A stretch of DNA of 64,000 nucleotides from an uncultured SAR116 cluster alpha proteobacterium (GTDB taxonomy: Bacteria; Pseudomonadota; Alphaproteobacteria; Puniceispirillales; Marisalimonadaceae), in contig CACMTN010000003.1 of NCBI GenBank assembly GCA_902616615.1, positions 1-64,000 of the forward strand, in the 5' to 3' direction. How positions within the stretch are numbered: position 1 is the first letter of the stretch; every line of letters starts with the position of its first letter. The position numbers and the translations under genes were made by a program. The notes under the pieces were generated by a model that saw nothing but the letters and a program-made list of their open reading frames with translations, was not told the DNA's origin and made no database searches. Shown in pieces: positions 55,192-63,725 of this stretch.

Positions 55192-56808
55192 ATGAACCAA
55201 ATTAAATTAAATAATAAAGATTATGACGCCATAATCGTAGGAGCTGGTTTCTCGGGATTATACCAATTGATCTGTCTTCGTGACCAACTTAACCTTAATT
55301 GTGTGGTTTTAGAAACAGGAGATGATGTAGGTGGTACATGGTATTGGAACCGCTACCCAGGCGCTAGATGTGATACAGAAAGTCATGCCTATTCTTATTA
55401 TTTTTCTGAGGAATTACTAAAAGAATGGACATGGTCAGAAAGATATCCAGGGCATGCTGAAATTAGAAGATATATGAATTTTGTTGCTAACAAATTTCAT
55501 CTTAAAAAAGATATTATTTTTCAACAAAAAGTTACTAGTGCAACTTTTAATAGTAATAAAAAAAAATGGAAAGTAGTCTCTAATAAAAAAATTGAGTTTA
55601 ATGCTAAGTTTCTTATATCTGCGGTCGGTTGTTTATCAAGTGCTAATATTCCAAATATAAAAGGACTAGAAAATTTCGAGGGAAAATACTATCATACTGG
55701 AAATTGGCCTAAAAATGGTGTTTCATTTGTTGACAAAAAAGTTGGTCAAATTGGAACTGGATCTACTGGTATTCAAGCTGTTCCTGTTATTGCTGAAGAA
55801 GCAAAATACTTAACTGTTTTCCAAAGAACTGCTAACTACAGCATTCCTGCAAGAAATAAACCTTTAACATCAGAATTTAAAAACCATGTAAAAGAAAATT
55901 CAAATATTTACAAAAAACTAGTTAAACGTACACCTAATGCTCATCCTTTTGAAATAAGTGATCGTAAAGTTTCTGACGTAGATAAAAAAGAATTGAATGA
56001 AATTTATGAAAAGGCCTGGGAGATTGGAGGACTTCAGTTTAGGGCAGTATTTAACGATTTAGTAACTAATATTGATGCTAATAAAACAGCCTCTGATTTT
56101 ATAAAAAAGAAAATTAGAGAAACTGTTTCAAATAAAAAGTTTGCTTCAATATTGTCAGATATTGACCACCCTTATGCTGGCAAACGTCCACCCATAGACA
56201 GTAATTATTTTGAAACTTTTAACAGGGATAACATCAATTTAGTTGATCTTCGTAGTGATCCAATTGAAAAAATAGACAAAACTGGAATTAAAACCAAGAA
56301 TAATCATTTCGAATTAGATGTAATTGTTTTTGCAACTGGCTATGATGCGATGACTGGACCGTTATTAAACATGAACATAACTGGAAAGAATAATTTAAAA
56401 CTTAAGGATACATGGAAAGAAGGGCCAAAAACTTTTTTAGGTCTTCAAGTTCCTGGATTTCCAAATTTGTTTACAATTACAGGGCCAGGTAGTCCATCAG
56501 TTTTAACAAATATGCCGATGGCTATTGAACAACATGTAGAATGGATTCGAGATTGTATAGAATTTATGAATAAAAAAGATTATTCAACAATTGAAGCTAA
56601 TACAAATGCTGCCGAGAAATGGGGTGCGGAGGTAAATTCTGTAGCCAATAAAACACTTTTACCAACTGTAAAACATTCTTGGTATTTAGGAGCAAATATT
56701 CCTGGCAAGCCGAGAGTATTCATGCCATATGCAGGTGGTCTTCCAAGATATACCGAAGTATGTGACAATATTAAAAATAATAATTATAGAGAATTCAATT
56801 TGAATTAG
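55192..56808 (+). CDS. Flavin-containing Baeyer-Villiger monooxygenase
   Basis: The 538-residue protein has GAGFSG FAD-binding near residue 17, DVGGTWYWNRYPGARCDTES, the BVMO fingerprint FEGKYYHTGNWP (FxGxxxHxxxWP) near residue 163, the NADPH motif GTGSTGIQ and an ATG-type FATGYDAMTGP. It inserts oxygen into a ketone to give an ester or lactone using NADPH. It is monocistronic with the opposed pob/pca block. The ketone substrate is unknown. Confidence 0.92.
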   Translation: MNQIKLNNKDYDAIIVGAGFSGLYQLICLRDQLNLNCVVLETGDDVGGTWYWNRYPGARCDTESHAYSYYFSEELLKEWTWSERYPGHAEIRRYMNFVANKFHLKKDIIFQQKVTSATFNSNKKKWKVVSNKKIEFNAKFLISAVGCLSSANIPNIKGLENFEGKYYHTGNWPKNGVSFVDKKVGQIGTGSTGIQAVPVIAEEAKYLTVFQRTANYSIPARNKPLTSEFKNHVKENSNIYKKLVKRTPNAHPFEISDRKVSDVDKKELNEIYEKAWEIGGLQFRAVFNDLVTNIDANKTASDFIKKKIRETVSNKKFASILSDIDHPYAGKRPPIDSNYFETFNRDNINLVDLRSDPIEKIDKTGIKTKNNHFELDVIVFATGYDAMTGPLLNMNITGKNNLKLKDTWKEGPKTFLGLQVPGFPNLFTITGPGSPSVLTNMPMAIEQHVEWIRDCIEFMNKKDYSTIEANTNAAEKWGAEVNSVANKTLLPTVKHSWYLGANIPGKPRVFMPYAGGLPRYTEVCDNIKNNNYREFNLN

Positions 56809-56811
56809 TTG

Positions 56812-57288
56812 TTAATCATCAATAGTATTTTTTATTTGATTAATTTTAGTCCTAATTTTTTTCATTCTTTCTTCAAGTACGTTTTTCTTAGGTGGGTTAT
56901 TTGAGTCAAATTGGTCTAAGAGATTTGACATTTCATTTGCTAATTCATTACTTTGTCTATTCGAGTCTAAAAGTCTTATCTGAGTTTTTCTAATTAATGC
57001 ACTTAATACGACATTTGATTTAATCATTTTTGTAAAGTATGATTTAGGTATTTTTTTGGCTACTAACTTTTGTGCACATACTTTAGCGGTAACTGTTCTT
57101 GGAACGTTAAGTAAAATGGAAGTTTCACCAAATATTTCTCCCATGCCAAGCCTATTAAGTTTCAATCCATCTTTGGTTTCAATATTTACATATCCTTCTA
57201 AAATTAAGTATGCCTCAGAGGCCTCGTTTCCAGCTTCATATATTACTTCACCAGGTTCCCAAATTGCTGATTTACCATTGTCTTGCAT
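56812..57288 (-). CDS. Cyclic nucleotide-binding domain protein without DNA-binding domain
   Basis: The 158-residue protein has a CNMP/CAP beta-barrel with the phosphate-binding cassette FGETSILLNVPRTVTA (about residues 49-64), then a basic helical tail (RKTQIRLLDSNRQSNELANEM), but no helix-turn-helix. It could be a stand-alone sensor or protein partner. A GGAGGAG site precedes its ATG. It is at the end of the pobA-pcaHG leftward block, after a small membrane ORF. Its 3' end is next to the BVMO stop. Confidence 0.82.
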   Translation of the reverse strand: MQDNGKSAIWEPGEVIYEAGNEASEAYLILEGYVNIETKDGLKLNRLGMGEIFGETSILLNVPRTVTAKVCAQKLVAKKIPKSYFTKMIKSNVVLSALIRKTQIRLLDSNRQSNELANEMSNLLDQFDSNNPPKKNVLEERMKKIRTKINQIKNTIDD

Positions 57289-57321
57289 CTAATACTCCTC
57301 CTAAAGAAAAAGTAAAAATAT

Positions 57322-57483
57322 TTACACTGGAATATCTAGTGGCTTCATCCAAAAAATATATCCATAAAATATCAAGTAACAATAAAATAATAAATAAGCC
57401 CACCATGGTTTAGGTTTAAAAGTTTTGCTTTTTTCTTCAATAACCTCTAATTCTTCTTTATAATTTTTATAATAGTTCATCAT
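57322..57483 (-). CDS. Small single-pass membrane protein (53 residues), missing from ORF track
   Basis: Reading the 240-bp gap between pcaG and the cyclic-nucleotide-binding gene on the minus strand gives an ORF of 54 codons starting ATGATG. The N-terminal half is charged (about 25 residues, rich in Lys and Glu), followed by PKPWWAYLLFYCYLIFYGYIFW, a hydrophobic segment cut here only for size, and a short tail ending in IPV. No strong ribosome site is visible. It could be a real membrane microprotein of the aromatic block; no family is recognised. Confidence 0.5.
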   Translation of the reverse strand: MMNYYKNYKEELEVIEEKSKTFKPKPWWAYLLFYCYLIFYGYIFWMKPLDIPV

Positions 57484-57528
57484 AAAATTTGATCTACCCA
57501 ATTAACTTCTCCACCATAAATTTAAATT

Positions 57529-58131
57529 TTAAATATCTAAAAATATTGTTTCTTCTTCGCCTTGTAAAAATATATCAAATAAATAGCTATGCTTAGAAAT
57601 TTTTTTGGCAATTAAACTATTTACATTACAATTATTTATTATAGATAGAAGTGGATCATTTTTCAATTCGTCACCTTCAAAATATATTCTAGTATTAAGT
57701 GTCATATTAAGGCCTCTTGAGGAAATAGATAATGAAATATATGGACTATGAATTTTTCCATCAAATCCCTTAAATGATCCAGGTTTAACTGTTTTCAATA
57801 TAAACTTTTTTGTCAAATTATTTGGAATAAACCTAGCAAAACCACTTTCTTCTTTGAATTCTCCTTTTTCATCACACTGCCAAGTTTCTAGCATGACATC
57901 ATCTAAAGCAACACCATTACCGTCAAAAACAGAACCTTCAATAGTTATTAATTCGCTTTCATTTTTACTCTTAAATGGTATTTCTCCCAAATCATTTTTA
58001 TAAAGTTTTTTAATTTTAATTGCATTAGGCATACAACCTATATGAAGAAAAGGGCCTGCAGTTTGAAAAGGGGTTTCATCAAGATTTTCTTTTGAAGTAG
58101 TCAAATTAAAGGCCTTCTCTTCTATTTTCAA
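57529..58131 (-). CDS. pcaG: Protocatechuate 3,4-dioxygenase alpha subunit
   Basis: The 200-residue protein starts at TTG and overlaps pcaH by 26 bp. It has TAGPFLHIGCMPNAIKI and IEGSVFDGNGVALDDVMLETWQCDEKGE, the intradiol dioxygenase alpha fold without the full iron ligand set. With PcaH it cleaves protocatechuate to 3-carboxy-cis,cis-muconate. Length fits PcaG. Confidence 0.92.
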   Translation of the reverse strand: MKIEEKAFNLTTSKENLDETPFQTAGPFLHIGCMPNAIKIKKLYKNDLGEIPFKSKNESELITIEGSVFDGNGVALDDVMLETWQCDEKGEFKEESGFARFIPNNLTKKFILKTVKPGSFKGFDGKIHSPYISLSISSRGLNMTLNTRIYFEGDELKNDPLLSIINNCNVNSLIAKKISKHSYLFDIFLQGEEETIFLDI

Positions 58132-58831
58132 AATATGTTTGTTTAATACCCCTTAAAACGATATTAAATTTATAAGCTAATAGATTTTGTGTATTTGATC
58201 TAGAGGTGTCCAATGCCCCAATTAAACTTTTTTTTGCTTTTTCATCTGCAATAGAATTAACCATTGGGCAATCTTGGATGAGAGGATCGCCCTCAAAATA
58301 CATTTGCGTTATTAATCTTTGTCCAAAACTTTTGCCAAATATAGAAAAATGAATATGCATTGGTCTCCACTCAATTCCACGATTTGGATAAGGATATGGT
58401 CCAGGTTGAATAGTTAAAAATTCATAATAACCACTTGATGTAGTCAAACACCTTCCACAACCAGCAAAATTAGGATCAATTGGTGCTGTATTTTTATCAT
58501 TATTGTGTAAATATTTACCAGCTGAGTTAGCTTGCCAAATTTCTATAAGTGCTCCTTCGATTGGTTTAGAAAATTGATCCAACACATTTCCATAGACAAT
58601 AATTTTATGACCAAGAGGAGAATTTTTATTTTTAGAAAAATTTAAGGTTAAATTGTTGTCTAGTTCACCAATAACATTTTCGTCAAAGATCGGCCCTAAA
58701 ATTTCACTATCTGAGGATGGAAACGAAATTTTTTTATTTTTAGGAGCTCTAAAAATACTAGATTTATAATCAGGAAAATCTACTTCTGGTTGTTTTTTAT
58801 AATTTCTTCTTATTAGTGATTTAACATTCAT
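58106..58831 (-). CDS. pcaH: Protocatechuate 3,4-dioxygenase beta subunit
   Basis: The track starts at a TTG (58852); the ATG at 58831 follows GGGA and gives 241 residues. The intradiol features IVYGNVLDQFSKPIEGALIEIWQANSAGKYLH and the iron ligands Tyr/His in PGPYPYPNRGIEWRPMHIHFSIFG are visible. It holds the catalytic iron. It is upstream of pcaG and follows pobA in one unit. Confidence 0.94.
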   Translation of the reverse strand: MNVKSLIRRNYKKQPEVDFPDYKSSIFRAPKNKKISFPSSDSEILGPIFDENVIGELDNNLTLNFSKNKNSPLGHKIIVYGNVLDQFSKPIEGALIEIWQANSAGKYLHNNDKNTAPIDPNFAGCGRCLTTSSGYYEFLTIQPGPYPYPNRGIEWRPMHIHFSIFGKSFGQRLITQMYFEGDPLIQDCPMVNSIADEKAKKSLIGALDTSRSNTQNLLAYKFNIVLRGIKQTYFENRREGL

Positions 58832-58869
58832 ACTTTTTCCCAAATTTACCAAATTATTTTTGATTAAGG

Positions 58870-60039
58870 TTAATAAGGTAAACCAACGTAATTTTCTGCT
58901 AAAACTCTTTGAGATGCAACTGAATTTTCTAGATATTCTATTTCAGAGTCCTGTATTCGTTGATCAAAAGAAGACTGTTCCGGAAATTTATGAAAAGTTG
59001 TTGTCATCCACCAGCTAAATCTTATAGCTTTCCAAACTCTTGATAAGGCATTGTGCGAATACATTTTTAAATCATCATTTGTATTAAATTGGTAATATTT
59101 TTTTAGAGCGTTATGTAAATAATATACATCTGAAACAGCTAAATTTAGACCTTTGGCTCCAGTTGGAGGCACTATATGAGCAGCGTCACCAACTAAGAAT
59201 AATTTTTCCCAACTCATAGGCTCACAAACAAATGAACGCAGTGGAGCAATAGATTTTTCGATAGAAACTCCTGTTATAATTGTGTCTGCAGCTTCAGTTG
59301 GAAGTCTCTTTTTTAGTTCATCCCAAAATTTTTCATCTGTCCAGTGCTCAATTTTTTCATTTAATGGAGTTTGTATGTAATATCTACTCAATTTTTTGTT
59401 TCTCATGGACGCTAATGCAAAACCATTACCATGATTTGCATATATTAATTCATCACTTACTGGTGGCGTTTCTGATAAAATCCCTAACCAACCAAACGGA
59501 TATATTCTTTCATAATTTTTAATTATTGATTTTGGTATAATGCTTCTACTTACTCCATGAAAACCGTCACAGCCAGCGATCCAATCACACATAATTTTCT
59601 TTTCATTACCATTTTTTTTGAAAGTTACAAATGGAGTTTCTGTATTAACAGCTTGAGGTAAAACGTCCTCAGCATTATTTATTATTTCGCCGTTTTCTTT
59701 TTTTATTATGCTATATAAATCCTTAGTTACCTCTGTTTGCCCGTAAACCGTTACATGTTTATTAGTTAGTTTTTTTAAATTAATTCTAAAACCATGATTT
59801 TTAAATGATAGTTGTATACCGTCATGTTTAAAACCCTCTCTTTCAAGCCTATTCGAAACACCAGCTTTTTTAAGCATTTCAATTGTTCCACTTTCCAAAA
59901 CCCCGGCTCTAATTCTACCAGTAACATGCTCTTCTGATTGTTTTTCGAGAACTACATTATTAATGCCGTCAATAGACAAAAGTCTTGATAATAGCAAACC
60001 TGACGGACCACCTCCAATTATTACAACATTTGTCCTCAT
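58870..60039 (-). CDS. pobA: 4-hydroxybenzoate 3-monooxygenase
   Basis: The 389-residue flavoprotein has VIIGGGPSGLLLSRLL at the N-terminus, the DG-type motif CDWIAGCDGFHGVSR near residue 155 and GDAAHIVPPTGAKGLNLAVSD near 285. It converts 4-hydroxybenzoate to protocatechuate, which PcaHG cleaves. It is the first gene of the leftward aromatic unit. The lower-pathway genes pcaC, pcaD and pcaIJF are not in this window. Confidence 0.94.
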   Translation of the reverse strand: MRTNVVIIGGGPSGLLLSRLLSIDGINNVVLEKQSEEHVTGRIRAGVLESGTIEMLKKAGVSNRLEREGFKHDGIQLSFKNHGFRINLKKLTNKHVTVYGQTEVTKDLYSIIKKENGEIINNAEDVLPQAVNTETPFVTFKKNGNEKKIMCDWIAGCDGFHGVSRSIIPKSIIKNYERIYPFGWLGILSETPPVSDELIYANHGNGFALASMRNKKLSRYYIQTPLNEKIEHWTDEKFWDELKKRLPTEAADTIITGVSIEKSIAPLRSFVCEPMSWEKLFLVGDAAHIVPPTGAKGLNLAVSDVYYLHNALKKYYQFNTNDDLKMYSHNALSRVWKAIRFSWWMTTTFHKFPEQSSFDQRIQDSEIEYLENSVASQRVLAENYVGLPY

Positions 60040-60062
60040 AAAGATTAATCCTCAATTAATAA

Positions 60063-60449
60063 TTATTTTAAATAGGTAACTAACAAAACAATACTTCCAA
60101 TTATCTGTAGAAAATTTATAAACACTGAAAATTTATGCAATTTGTTAAACTTACTTTCTTCTCCCAAATCTTTCGATTTATTAATCATGGGCATCAAGAC
60201 TTGCCTTGAGAAAACAAATCCAACCATAATAAGTAAAAAAATTAACATGGATAATTTATTGTAATAATATGTTGAAAGGATTAGACCGATTGCGCTCAGA
60301 ACAAAACCATAAAGATAATATTTTGGAAAAAAAAATCTAAGAAATTTAGATGACTGTTTTTCATCCAAGACTTTAAACACAGAAGTAGCTACCACTAATG
60401 GAAAAAAAATCATAAAACTTAATATTGCCGCAGCCACCAATGTTAACAA
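60063..60449 (-). CDS. DUF4149-type small membrane protein
   Basis: The 128-residue protein starts at TTG 8-9 bp after GGAGA. It has four membrane helices, SFMIFFPLVVATSVFKVLDE at the start and a conserved central RQVLMPMINKS motif, as in DUF4149 membrane proteins. The function is not known. It is 23 bp upstream of pobA on the same strand and may be co-transcribed with it. Confidence 0.7.
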   Translation of the reverse strand: MLTLVAAAILSFMIFFPLVVATSVFKVLDEKQSSKFLRFFFPKYYLYGFVLSAIGLILSTYYYNKLSMLIFLLIMVGFVFSRQVLMPMINKSKDLGEESKFNKLHKFSVFINFLQIIGSIVLLVTYLK

Positions 60450-60545
60450 ATTTCTCTCCTGTCAAATGAATAATTTTTATTTTCTTATATCAATTATTAT
60501 CATAAAGTATACTTTGTTTTAATAAAGTTATCATGAGCAATAATA

Positions 60546-61088
60546 ATGAACAAAAATATCATACATTATTCTGTAGATACATTAATTTCGGAAAAAGAAA
60601 TAAAGAAACGCATTATTGAATTGGGCAAAGATGTCAACCTTTTCTACAAGGAGACAAAAAAACTTTTAGTCGTTGGATTATTGAGAGGGTCTTTTGTATT
60701 TATTGCTGATTTAGTTAGAGAGCTTAAAATACCTGTTGAAGTTGATTTTATGACTGCCTCTAGTTATGGAAACTCTATGCAATCTTCAAATAATATTAGA
60801 ATTTTGACAGATTTAAATACCGATATTAAGAACTTAGATGTACTATTAGTAGAGGATATTATTGATACAGGACACACTCTCAATCAAGTAATCAAGTTAC
60901 TAAAAAGTAGGAGACCTAAAAGTTTAGAAGTATGTTGCTTATTAAATAAATTTTCGCGACGGGAAACTGATATTGAAACTAAATGGGTAGGCTTTGATAT
61001 TCCAGACGAGTTTGTTGTTGGTTATGGAATTGATTTCGCACAAGATAATCGACATTTGCCATTCATAGGTAAAGTGGTGCAAGAATAA
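60546..61088 (+). CDS. hpt: Hypoxanthine phosphoribosyltransferase
   Basis: The 180-residue protein has the PRPP-binding motif LLVEDIIDTGHTL (about residues 99-111), the flexible loop region MTASSYGNSMQ near 75, and a C-terminal VGYGIDFAQDNRHLPFIG. It converts hypoxanthine (and guanine) with PRPP to the nucleotide, a salvage step. It uses the PRPP that PhnN also yields. It is monocistronic with a 12-bp palindrome about 30 bp upstream. Confidence 0.93.
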   Translation: MNKNIIHYSVDTLISEKEIKKRIIELGKDVNLFYKETKKLLVVGLLRGSFVFIADLVRELKIPVEVDFMTASSYGNSMQSSNNIRILTDLNTDIKNLDVLLVEDIIDTGHTLNQVIKLLKSRRPKSLEVCCLLNKFSRRETDIETKWVGFDIPDEFVVGYGIDFAQDNRHLPFIGKVVQE

Positions 61089-61091
61089 GTT

Positions 61092-61154
61092 GGGAATAGC
61101 TTTAATTATTTACCTTATTTAGGATAATCGTGGAGATTTTAAAAAGCTATTCCC
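61092..61154. repeat. Nested inverted repeat in convergent hpt intergenic region
   Basis: GGGAATAGCTTT and AAAGCTATTCCC are perfect 12-bp complements separated by 39 bases. Inside them ATTAT...CCT and AGG...ATAAT can pair around a short loop, giving a nested stem. It begins 4 bp after the hpt stop. It may end transcripts from both sides, though the outer loop is long for an intrinsic terminator. Confidence 0.55.
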
Positions 61155-61197
61155 TTCATAATGAGTTTTGCAAATTATATGCCAAAAAAATTTATAT

Positions 61198-61521
61198 TTA
61201 TTCTATTTTACTAAAATCTTTTAAATCAATTCTAGGAGAGTATTCAACCTCACATTCTCCTTCTGTAAATGAAACTGTTCCTCCCATTTCTCGAATATCT
61301 TGCCAAAATTGATTAGTCCACCCAGCCCTTTGTTTGTTTACGAATTCCTTATCTTTGAAAAGATGAAATATCTCTATTGAGTTTTCGGTAACATTTGTAA
61401 AAGCTCTAATTATCATGTCTCCATCTTGAAACATATCTTTGCTTCTACTTTTTAGAGCATTTATTATAGCCTCTTTTGCCAATTTATTTTGAAACTTGAT
61501 TGATCTTGTCACAGCCCACAT
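61198..61521 (-). CDS. Small conserved-looking protein of unknown function, possible ABM-like fold
   Basis: The 107-residue protein has an AGGAGG site 6 bp before its ATG, so it is probably real. The pattern of strands and helices (WAVTRSIKFQ, IIRAFTNVTENSIEIFHLFKD, WTNQFWQDIREMGG) is loosely like ferredoxin-like dimeric alpha-beta barrel proteins. No catalytic motif can be seen. It is downstream of a zinc ADH gene by about 37 bp on the same strand and may be in one transcript with it. Confidence 0.6.
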   Translation of the reverse strand: MWAVTRSIKFQNKLAKEAIINALKSRSKDMFQDGDMIIRAFTNVTENSIEIFHLFKDKEFVNKQRAGWTNQFWQDIREMGGTVSFTEGECEVEYSPRIDLKDFSKIE

Positions 61522-61558
61522 TATTTCCTCCTATATAACTCTAAAGATTAATATATTA

Positions 61559-62698
61559 TTAACCCCACGGTTTGATTACTATTTTTATTGCATCATCTAT
61601 TCTTTCTCTTGCATATTTCAAAGCAGTAGGTAGTTCTAACAAATTAAAAGTATGAGTGTGTACTAGTTTTGCATTAAATCTTTTTTCTTTCATAAATTGC
61701 ATAGCTCTGTGTGTAGCACTTTTACCCTCACCTCTTATTCCAAACATATAAATATTATTTATAACCATATATGGAATGTTAATTTCAACTGGTTTGTGAG
61801 GGAACGCAGCAAGGCATATTTTACCTCCTCTATTTGTCATCATAATTGCATCATTCAAAGCTTCTTTTGTTCCTGCACACTCAATGACATAATCACAACC
61901 TTTTTCTCCAACTATTTTTTTTACACTTTGAACAATTTCTTTTTCATTCTTAACATTAAGCGTAAAATCTGCACCAAGCTGTCTTCCTATTTTAAGTCTA
62001 CTTTCTCTAGTTCCAATTAATATTACTGGTCCTGCACCTAGAGCTTTTGCTACTGCAACACCTAATAATCCAATTGGACCAGGGCCTATTACAACTAAAC
62101 TTTCCCCAGCTACTAATCCTCCTAATTCTGTAAGACCATACATTGTAGTTCCTGCTGTAACTACTAAGGTTGCTTCTTCGTCAGACATACTATCTGGAAC
62201 TTTTATAAGTGTATTTACATTATTTACAGCAAATTGTTTAAATCCACCATCTGTTGTAAAGCCGTTTGCTCTGTGACCTTTATTTACATTTCCATAGTTT
62301 AGACCATAGTTATGGCATGAAGTATACATTCCCATCCTACATCTTTTGCATTGACCACAACCAGAATGAATTTCTACCGTCACCCTATCGCCAATATCAA
62401 ATTCATCAACTGAAGGGCCTAATGCCACAACTGTACCCATGTACTCGTGTCCAGGAGTGAAGTTTTTATTAAATGGTAATCCACCTTCTATTAGTGCTGG
62501 CGGTCCATGACTTATCACATCAAGATCTGTTGCACAAATAGCTACTGCGTCAATCTTGACTAGAACTTCTGCTTTACCTGGCATAACGATAGGCTTGTCG
62601 ATTAACATCAGCTGGTCTGGATTTCCTAAGACCCATGCTTTCATTTTTTCTGGTAAAGGAAACTTATCTGAGGTTTTTCCATTAAATCTAACTGTCAT
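61559..62698 (-). CDS. Zinc-dependent medium-chain alcohol dehydrogenase
   Basis: The 379-residue MDR protein has the catalytic-zinc motif GHEYMGTVVALG, four structural-zinc cysteines in CGQCKRCRMGMYTSC and the GPGPIGLLGVAVA nucleotide motif. It resembles sugar-alcohol/threonine-type dehydrogenases. The substrate is unknown. It is upstream of the small unknown gene at 61.2 kb. The EamA transporter lies 64 bp upstream on the same strand. Confidence 0.9.
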   Translation of the reverse strand: MTVRFNGKTSDKFPLPEKMKAWVLGNPDQLMLIDKPIVMPGKAEVLVKIDAVAICATDLDVISHGPPALIEGGLPFNKNFTPGHEYMGTVVALGPSVDEFDIGDRVTVEIHSGCGQCKRCRMGMYTSCHNYGLNYGNVNKGHRANGFTTDGGFKQFAVNNVNTLIKVPDSMSDEEATLVVTAGTTMYGLTELGGLVAGESLVVIGPGPIGLLGVAVAKALGAGPVILIGTRESRLKIGRQLGADFTLNVKNEKEIVQSVKKIVGEKGCDYVIECAGTKEALNDAIMMTNRGGKICLAAFPHKPVEINIPYMVINNIYMFGIRGEGKSATHRAMQFMKEKRFNAKLVHTHTFNLLELPTALKYARERIDDAIKIVIKPWG

Positions 62699-62762
62699 AA
62701 TAAATCCTTAATAAAATTCAATGAATCCATTTAATGTGTGATTTGTCAAATAAGATTAAATA

Positions 62763-63635
62763 TCAAATCTTATCTTTTAATTTATATTCCCGCCATGTTG
62801 TAAATAATCCTGAGCCTATTACTATTAGTGAGCCTACAATAATCATCAAATTTATGCTTTCAGAAAAAATTGTAACTCCAATAATTGATCCAAATACTAA
62901 CTGAAGATACGAAAATGGTTGTACAACTGAAGCTTCAGCTACTTGTAATGTTTTAACCATCATAAAATGCGAAGTTGCACTTAAAAGACACATAATAAAA
63001 AGCCACAAATAATCCTCTCTAAGAATATCATCCCATATGAAAAGACTTATAATACTCATTGTTACGGTACCACCAATGCCTGTCCAAACGAAACTCGTTA
63101 CTGAAGGATCTGATTTTGAAACATATCGCGTCAAGATAAGATAGACTGCAAACATGATCGCACCAATGATTGCAAAAACAGATCCTTCTGAAATAACATT
63201 TGTAGTTGGTCTTAAAATTATAATTACCCCTATAAATCCTATAAATATTGCTAACCATCTCCTCCACCCAAACTTTTCTCCCAGGAAAGGAACTGACAAA
63301 CCGGCGACTATCAATGGGTAACAGGCTATAATTGCATGAGTTTCAACTAGACCTAATAAAGTGAATGTGTAAACAACTAAGCAATTATTTAACGAAAGAA
63401 TTACACCTCTAGAAAATTGAATGTATGGTTGATTTGTTTTTAAAATTTCTGATATTGGATTTTTAATAAACAGACATGAAATTAAAATAACTAAAGCAAT
63501 AAACCAGTAACGCATTGTCACAAGTGTAAATACATTATTATTTTCAGCAAGATATCTAGAAAATCCATCCATGCTTGAAAACATAAATGTTGTAATAACC
63601 ATAAGGCCTATTCCATAAAGAACATTATTTTGCAT
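62763..63635 (-). CDS. EamA-type DMT-family transporter
   Basis: The 290-residue protein has ten predicted membrane helices in two EamA repeats, with SMDGFSRYLAENN and RYWFIALVILISC near the start and the second repeat starting around SVFAIIGAIMFAVYLILTRYVS. Such transporters export metabolites or amino acids. It follows a terminator-like hairpin and lies downstream of a DapA-family gene. Confidence 0.88.
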   Translation of the reverse strand: MQNNVLYGIGLMVITTFMFSSMDGFSRYLAENNNVFTLVTMRYWFIALVILISCLFIKNPISEILKTNQPYIQFSRGVILSLNNCLVVYTFTLLGLVETHAIIACYPLIVAGLSVPFLGEKFGWRRWLAIFIGFIGVIIILRPTTNVISEGSVFAIIGAIMFAVYLILTRYVSKSDPSVTSFVWTGIGGTVTMSIISLFIWDDILREDYLWLFIMCLLSATSHFMMVKTLQVAEASVVQPFSYLQLVFGSIIGVTIFSESINLMIIVGSLIVIGSGLFTTWREYKLKDKI

Positions 63636-63699
63636 TAAAAGAACTCAATAAGAGAGATAAAGTTAGTATATATTAACAAAAAAATTTATAACAAGAAAA

Positions 63700-63725
63700 A
63701 AATAGAGACCCAAAGGTCTCTATTT
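63700..63725 (-). terminator. Intrinsic terminator hairpin upstream of EamA gene
   Basis: AAATAGAGACC and GGTCTCTATTT form an 11-bp stem with a CAAA loop. On the minus strand the stem runs into a seven-T tract, so it should end leftward transcripts coming from the DapA-family gene or from a small RNA. It separates the EamA gene from upstream transcription. Confidence 0.8.

Noticed and set aside
61130-61312. 60-residue plus-strand ORF across the inverted repeat
   Set aside because: It overlaps the repeat and runs antisense into the better-supported 107-residue gene with an AGGAGG site.
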